Positions 58,881-64,000 of a DNA stretch of 64,000 nt are shown here, piece by piece. Both the position numbers and the translations under genes were made by a program. The stretch comes from Adiantum capillus-veneris. Lineage: Eukaryota; Streptophyta; Polypodiopsida; Polypodiales; Pteridaceae. Below the pieces are notes generated by a model. That model was not told the DNA's origin, did not search any database, and was given only the letters and a program-made list of their open reading frames with translations. Each line of letters begins with the position of its first letter. Position 1 is the stretch's first letter. The stretch spans positions 44,409,598 to 44,473,597 of the forward strand of contig CM043962.1 of the NCBI GenBank assembly GCA_014529385.2, read 5' to 3'.

Positions 58881-59910
58881 AGTGACGAGACACGGGAATA
58901 CAACAACTGAATAACAGAAATTTGCAAGTACACAGAGTAGACGCTGGAAATCAGAGATGTATATTGAAATCAATTCCCGAGTACAAGAAGAGCGTAGCTC
59001 GTATCAACCTCCCGACCACCCCCGAGCTATCTTACTCTCAATCTCAATCTCACTCTTAATCCGTGCACAGTTTTCAATCGCACTCTCACTCTCACTCTCA
59101 ATCTCACTCTCACTCTCAATCTCAATCACAAGGCGCCTTCACTGTAGAATAGCCTCCTTATCGACTGGTTGTCTTCTTCACACGAGGCCCAAAAGTGGCT
59201 ATTTTCGTCCTTCTGTTAGTCTTTAGCAAAAGCGGTCCAAAATAGGTTCCGAAAAGAGACTTCCTGCATTCAAACGCATAAGAACCACAAAACGCAACCC
59301 ACACTCGCAAGTTAGCAATTTTAGAAACTCTTTACGAAATCCAAGGAGGATACTTGACTAGCTATAAAACTAAGCGAGCGACACGTAAATTTTGCCAAGT
59401 AAAGAGAGATGAGAGAGGATTTCTGGCCATTTGAGCGAGCCATAACTCCCAAACGGTTCAGAATTTGACCGGGTTTGTCTGACATGAATTTGTTCGTCTC
59501 ATTGAGCTCTTCGAATGTCATGAGATGCGACAAATCCATATCCTGCTTAGTTTGCCCGATAATTTACCTGCAAGTCAACACTTTTCACAAAAACAGTCTA
59601 AAACAACATTTTCTCACTTTTTCTCTAATCTACGGGCTGAAACGGGCATCAATATACAGGAACCAACAAAAACACAAAGAAGCATTATTTTTCCTCATGT
59701 CGAGGGCTACAAGTGCTACATTCAAAACTTTCCCAAATTTTGACCATAGTACCCTCGAAACTGGCTCTCGAGGGCTATCCCGGGTCAAAATTTGAAACTT
59801 CACAAGAACGATTAAAATGAAATCCTATACTGTGGAGAAACACTGGAATGAACAAAATGTATTCTAAACAAAAGTATTCATCAAAACTTTGCAGAATAAG
59901 TCCTATTACA
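58881..59910 (-). repeat. Putative 5' LTR of element D (full-length copy)
   Basis: 58881-59417 matches the first ~540 bp of every unit. 59418-59910 is found only here, and ends in ATTACA next to the GTTCC duplication. Read on the minus strand it runs TGTAATAG to GTCTCGTCAC, about 1030 bp. It is called an LTR from the TG...CA/TSD geometry; the left end of element D has only the matching ~540-bp half. Confidence 0.55.
59734..59794. promoter_or_regulatory. Long hairpin in the element D unique end
   Basis: CAAATTTTGACC (59734-59745) pairs with GGTCAAAATTTG (59783-59794). Inside it, ATAG pairs with CTAT and CCCTCGA (59752-59758) with TCGAGGG (59768-59774). Function unknown; its place in the U3-like half suggests a regulatory site. 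Confidence 0.6.
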
Positions 59911-60071
59911 GTTCCATAGTAGAGTGACAAGCTCTACTTGGTGTTGGGGAGACGTCGTCTCCGCAAACTTGATCTAAGCATGCATACTACTTCATTTTTG
60001 TGCACAATAAAGAAAAAGAGAGTCTTATAAGACAAAAAATTTGTTCATTTTTAACATTTTGTATATCTGCC
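59911..60071 (-). mobile_element. Gypsy-B 3' UTR, right of element D
   Basis: Continuation of the 34550-34749 segment after the GTTCC duplication; homologous to gypsy-C 56043-56205 in reverse complement. Confidence 0.9.
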
Positions 60072-63000
60072 TACTCTTGGGAAGCATTGTAAGCATTGAC
60101 AAGGTTTAGGTTATCCTTTAATTATATGCCTTGCATCCATCTAGCATCTTCAAAAGGATAATTCTTAAACTTAATAAGATATCATCGGATAGTCTTACCG
60201 CCTCTTAGTACCTTGTCTTCATGTCGGAGAATGGACTTGGGCTGCAGCACCTCCTCTTGGTCTTGGATCTCCGGTGGGTCTTCAGTAGTTGGTTCTTGAG
60301 GTGGCTTTCCTTTGTAAGGCTTTAATAGGCTCACATGAAAAGCATTGTGTATGAGCCAATGATTTGGCAACTTGAGTTGATAGTCCATCTCACTGATTGG
60401 CCTAAGAATCTGGAAGGGACCATAGTACCTTTTTGCTAGTTTAGCATAGTACTTTTGGTGTCCCGTAGGATTCTTGCCCGTCATGTGCCTTAATCAAGCC
60501 TTGGGGAATTTTAATAAGACCTAATCATTTTCTTTAAAGGCTTGGGCTCTTTTGTGCTTGTCAGCAGCAGCCTTTCACCTTTGTTGTGAGATAGAGATAG
60601 CATCCTTAATCTTTTGAAAAGAGTCTTGTAGGTCTCGGCTATACTCATCTGCAGTGAAGATCTTCCCAAGCAAGGAACTTTTTGATCTTCCCTCAATTAC
60701 CTCGAAAGGTGATTTTCCCGTGGAAGTATGTACAATCTTATTGTAAGCATACTCCAATAAGGGTAAGTACTTCTCCCATTGGGATCTTTGATCTACTTCC
60801 GTTACATAGGCTTTTAGTAGATCGAGAATTGTTAGGTTAGCTATTTCACTTTGGCCATCCGTTTGTGGATGATAGGCCGAAAAGAAGTTTAGCCTTGTCC
60901 CTAAATTTTCAAAGAGACCCTTCCAGAAATTACTGGTCATTCTAGGATCTCTATCCGACACTATGGACATTGGCAAGCCATGGTACTTGAAAATTTGGGA
61001 AATGAAGAGGGTTGCCATTTGATGGGCTTTGATAGTCTTTTTGACAGGTATAAAATGAGCTTGTTTACTGAACCTATCTACTATTGTCCATATTCCCGTA
61101 TTCCCATGGATAGACTTAGGCAATCCAAAGATAAAATCCATGGATATGCTCTCCCATGGTGAATTAGGGATTGGCAAGGGTTGAAGCAGTCCAAGTTGCT
61201 TCCCTCTATCAAATTTTGTCTTTTGGAATACCACACATTTAGAAACATACTCTTGTATGTTCACTTTCATGATAGGCCAATAGAAATATATTTCAATTCC
61301 CTTTAAGGTAGACTGAATCCCTCTATGCCCCGCATAAGGTGGAGCATGAGATTCATACATTACTTTCTCACGTAATGAGTTAGTAACGCATAGTCTATTG
61401 CCATAGAGACATCTTGTAAAGTAAATGGTTCTTCTTTCTTCCCTAATGCAAGGGCTGAAATCACATCTCTAAAATCGGGATCAATAGCATACTTATCTAT
61501 CATTGAAGATAGATCATTGTGAGTTTCTATGGAAACCGCATTCACTCTCGGCCGTCTTGAGAGTGCATCAGCTACTTGATTATGCTTGCCAGCAATGTGA
61601 GCAATATGAAAATGAAATTGCGAAAGGAAATTTTCCCACCTCATGTGTTAGTCGGAGAGCTTGGTCTACGTCATGAAGTACTTAAGACTTTGGTGATCCG
61701 TTCGCAGAATGAAAGGAGTCCCCAATAAATAGTGCTTCCATGAGTGTAAGGCATGTAGAACTGCAAGGAGTTCCTTTTCATAAATGCCTAGAGCTTGCTC
61801 AACAGGGTCCAGCCTTCGACTTTCATAGCCTATGGTGTGCCCTTCTTGGAGAAAAACAGCTCCAAGGCAATCACCACAAGCATCACATTGGACCTCAAAT
61901 GGTTTTGAGAGATCCGGTATTGTAAGCACAGGTTGAGAGATAAGATTTTCGAAAGCATGGTTCTCCTTAGCAAACCATGTATACCTAACGCTTTTCTTTG
62001 TTAGGTCATGTAATGGTCCCGCAAGTTGTGAGAACTTTTCTATGAAGCGTCTATAGTATGCACACATACCTATAAATCTTCTTAGTTCATGAAGATTCTT
62101 TGGTTTAGGCCATCCTTTTATTACCTCTAACTTTGATGGATCCATTTGGATGCCATCTTGAGAGATAATGTGACCTAAATACTGAATCTCTTGCAAGAAA
62201 AATTCACTTTTCTTTTGATTATTAACATAAGGTTTATTCTCTCTTACAACTTGAAATATTACCTGGAGGTGTTGCTTGTGTTCGTCTAATGAATTAGAGT
62301 AGATGATAATATAATCAAAGAACACTCCAGTGAAGGTTTGATGAGGCCTGAACAGCTTCTCCATCAAGCGGTTGAATGTGGCTGGTGCATTGGTCAAACC
62401 AAAAGCCATGACAATGTATTCATAAAGACCAAATGTGGTGCAAACTGCTGTCTTTACAATGTCTTGATCAACTATCCTTATTTGATGATAGCCACTTTTT
62501 AGGTCAATCCTACTGAAGTAGGTTGATCCTTGTAGCTTATCAAATAGGTCTTCTACCAGTGGAACGGGAAACCTATTCTTGATAGTGATCCTATTTAGTG
62601 CTCTATAATCGACACACATACGATATGTGCCGTCTTTCTTTTGCACTAATAGCACAGCTGAGAAAAATGGAGATGAGCTAGGCCTAACCATGCCCTTCTC
62701 AACTAACTCATGCACTTGCCGCATAATCTACTCTTGTTGAGCTTGAGAAACTCTATAAGGAGGTTTGTTAGGCGCTGAAATTCTTGGAAGAAGTTCAATT
62801 GCATGGTCACCATTACCTCGTTTAGGAGGTAGATCACAAGGGATGTAGTCAATAAAAACATCTTGAAACCCCTTGAGAAAGTTTGATAACTCTAATTCCT
62901 TTTGGTTGGTTTTATTTTCTTTTGCTAAAGCATTAGGTTCATTTTGAGAATCTTTAACAAAAATCATGTATACGGAAATAGAGATCTTTATTGACTTGTT

Positions 63001-64000
63001 GAAAGCTCGTGTATGTACAATGGGGATAGTGTTACCCATTTCCTTAGCACCTATATACATGTCTTTTTCCCTGAACTTAAAGGAGATTCACCTTTCAGGG
63101 AATTTAACATTGGCAGCCAGGCGATCAAACCATGGTGCCCCTAGGATTACATCCTCATGCTTGAGAGGAGAGATAAAGAAGTCCTCTTTGTCCACATAGC
63201 TTTGGACATGAAGCCTCAATTTCCCGATTAAGGGAGTGACTGAAGCTACTTGCCCCTTGAAAGCACTGTCTCCGGGTAGGACATCTCCCATCTCGTAGGC
63301 TTGTATGCCTAGCTTGGTGGCCAACTCTATAGATATAAAATTGTGAGTAGAACCAGGGTCAAAGAGAATAAAAGCATCATGTTCTCTTACCTTTCCCCAA
63401 GCATGGCTAGAGGAGATCCTTTGTGGTGAGTTTGGTGAGTCTTCTCCTCTTGGATTTCAACCAAGGTAGCTCTAGGAGGATCTTGGCGGTTATTCTTTTG
63501 GGGACAAGCGTGGTACACATGTCCTTGTTCGCCGCACTTGAAACACCAGTTATCCTTGAGATAACACTCAAGCTCTTCAGGAGAGAGTTTGTTTTTACCT
63601 TTGTAAACTCCCTTCTCTTTAGCTTTGTTGGAGTTTCCCTTAGGAGACTTTTGGACATTGTCCTTCCCCTTAGGCTCGTTGGAACCCTTGTTTTCCGTGG
63701 ACTTATTATTTCTTTTAGCCCCCGTTTGGAAATTGATTCAAGAGGCCACCATAGTATGGTGTATATGGTACGTGGCCTTTGGGAGTTGACATACTCCGCC
63801 ATTTATTCGGTTAAGCCCGCACAAACTTGTTGCTTTTGCTCTCCAAAATCCAACTTTTTGAAGACATTGGATTTGAGTTGTAGGTCCCAAAACTTGTCTA
63901 CATATTTGTGGATGGATTCATAGGGAGAGAGCTTTAAGCTTCGCCATTCGGTGAGTACTTTGTCCTTGGAATCGGTAGCCAAAATTTGCTTCATAATGGA
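60072..64000 (-). pseudogene. Gypsy-B gag-pol (3' part; continues beyond window)
   Basis: Reverse-strand polyprotein of the same family, entering from the right edge inside Gag. Zinc-knuckle region near 63540, protease FDPGST near 63355, RT near 62300, RNase H near 61880, integrase 61360-60575, chromodomain-like end at 60072. Broken by stops and shifts: e.g. TAA in Gag near 63803, TGA near 63090, TAG near 62727, a shift near 61410, several in 60480-60600 and TGA near 60180. RT has FFDYI instead of FFDDI, the same change as gypsy-C, although most other lesions differ between the two. Confidence 0.92.

Larger units (their letters stand above)
34750..59910 (-). mobile_element. Element D: 25.2-kb LTR-element-like insertion made of a tandem array
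   Basis: Termini TGTGAGGAG (left) and CTATTACA (right) give the TG...CA ends of LTR elements, and both flanks carry the perfect 5-bp duplication GTTCC (34745-34749 and 59911-59915). The target is gypsy-B 3' UTR, and the uninterrupted site is visible in gypsy-C (near 56200). The interior is ten complete and two partial ~1.36-1.40 kb units, interrupted by gypsy-C. No gag, pol or other domain was recognised. The minus orientation is inferred from the longer, unique right end (58881-59910), read as the 5' LTR. Confidence 0.8.

Overview
The window is nuclear DNA of a land plant with a large, transposon-packed genome. The evidence is spliced genes with GT-AG introns, plant-type Ty3/gypsy elements primed by initiator-Met tRNA (TGGTATCAGAGC), a CACTA DNA transposon with TNP2- and TNPA-like genes, plant LRR and dihydroflavonol-reductase-like sequences, and many long microsatellites. 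I cannot name the species. A fern, lycophyte or other large-genome plant would fit, but that is a guess.

Layout. 1-3566: the end of a LINE with an intact 1126-residue endonuclease/reverse-transcriptase ORF and the tail of its ORF1, followed by microsatellites. 4310-23560: an old minus-strand LINE (LINE-1) broken twice, first by a CACTA transposon (4564-12158, TSD CTT), then by a nearly intact minus-strand gypsy element (gypsy-A, 13096-22013, TSD TCGAC/TCGAT). 24009-24355: a tRNA-like, SINE-like foldback. 24674-25600: a second minus LINE fragment (LINE-2). 27307-30369: the only host-gene-like stretch, an extracellular LRR gene with three frameshifts and the first two exons of an NAD(P)-dependent reductase. 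A duplicated ~200-bp segment with a G-box palindrome lies upstream of both.

32160 to the end is a four-level nest. A plus-strand LINE fragment (LINE-3) is interrupted by gypsy-B (minus strand: 3' LTR at 32937-34549, body at 59911-64000 and beyond). Gypsy-B is split by a 25.2-kb insertion, element D (34750-59910), with TG...CA ends and a perfect 5-bp TSD, GTTCC. Element D consists mostly of a head-to-tail array of ten complete and two partial ~1.36-1.40 kb units. The array is interrupted by gypsy-C (plus strand, 49594-58102), whose 5' LTR is truncated and carries a 386-bp patch of its own pol region.

Most coding material here is transposon-derived and broken. The most interesting observations are: element D as an LTR-element-like insertion turned into a satellite-like array whose units lack one half of the putative LTR; an RT active-site Asp-to-Tyr change shared by gypsy-B and gypsy-C, which suggests spread by trans-mobilisation; the patched LTR; the LINE whose ORF1 and ORF2 are separated only by an in-frame UAG; and the duplicated G-box module. 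All was read by eye; coordinates of degenerate elements are approximate.
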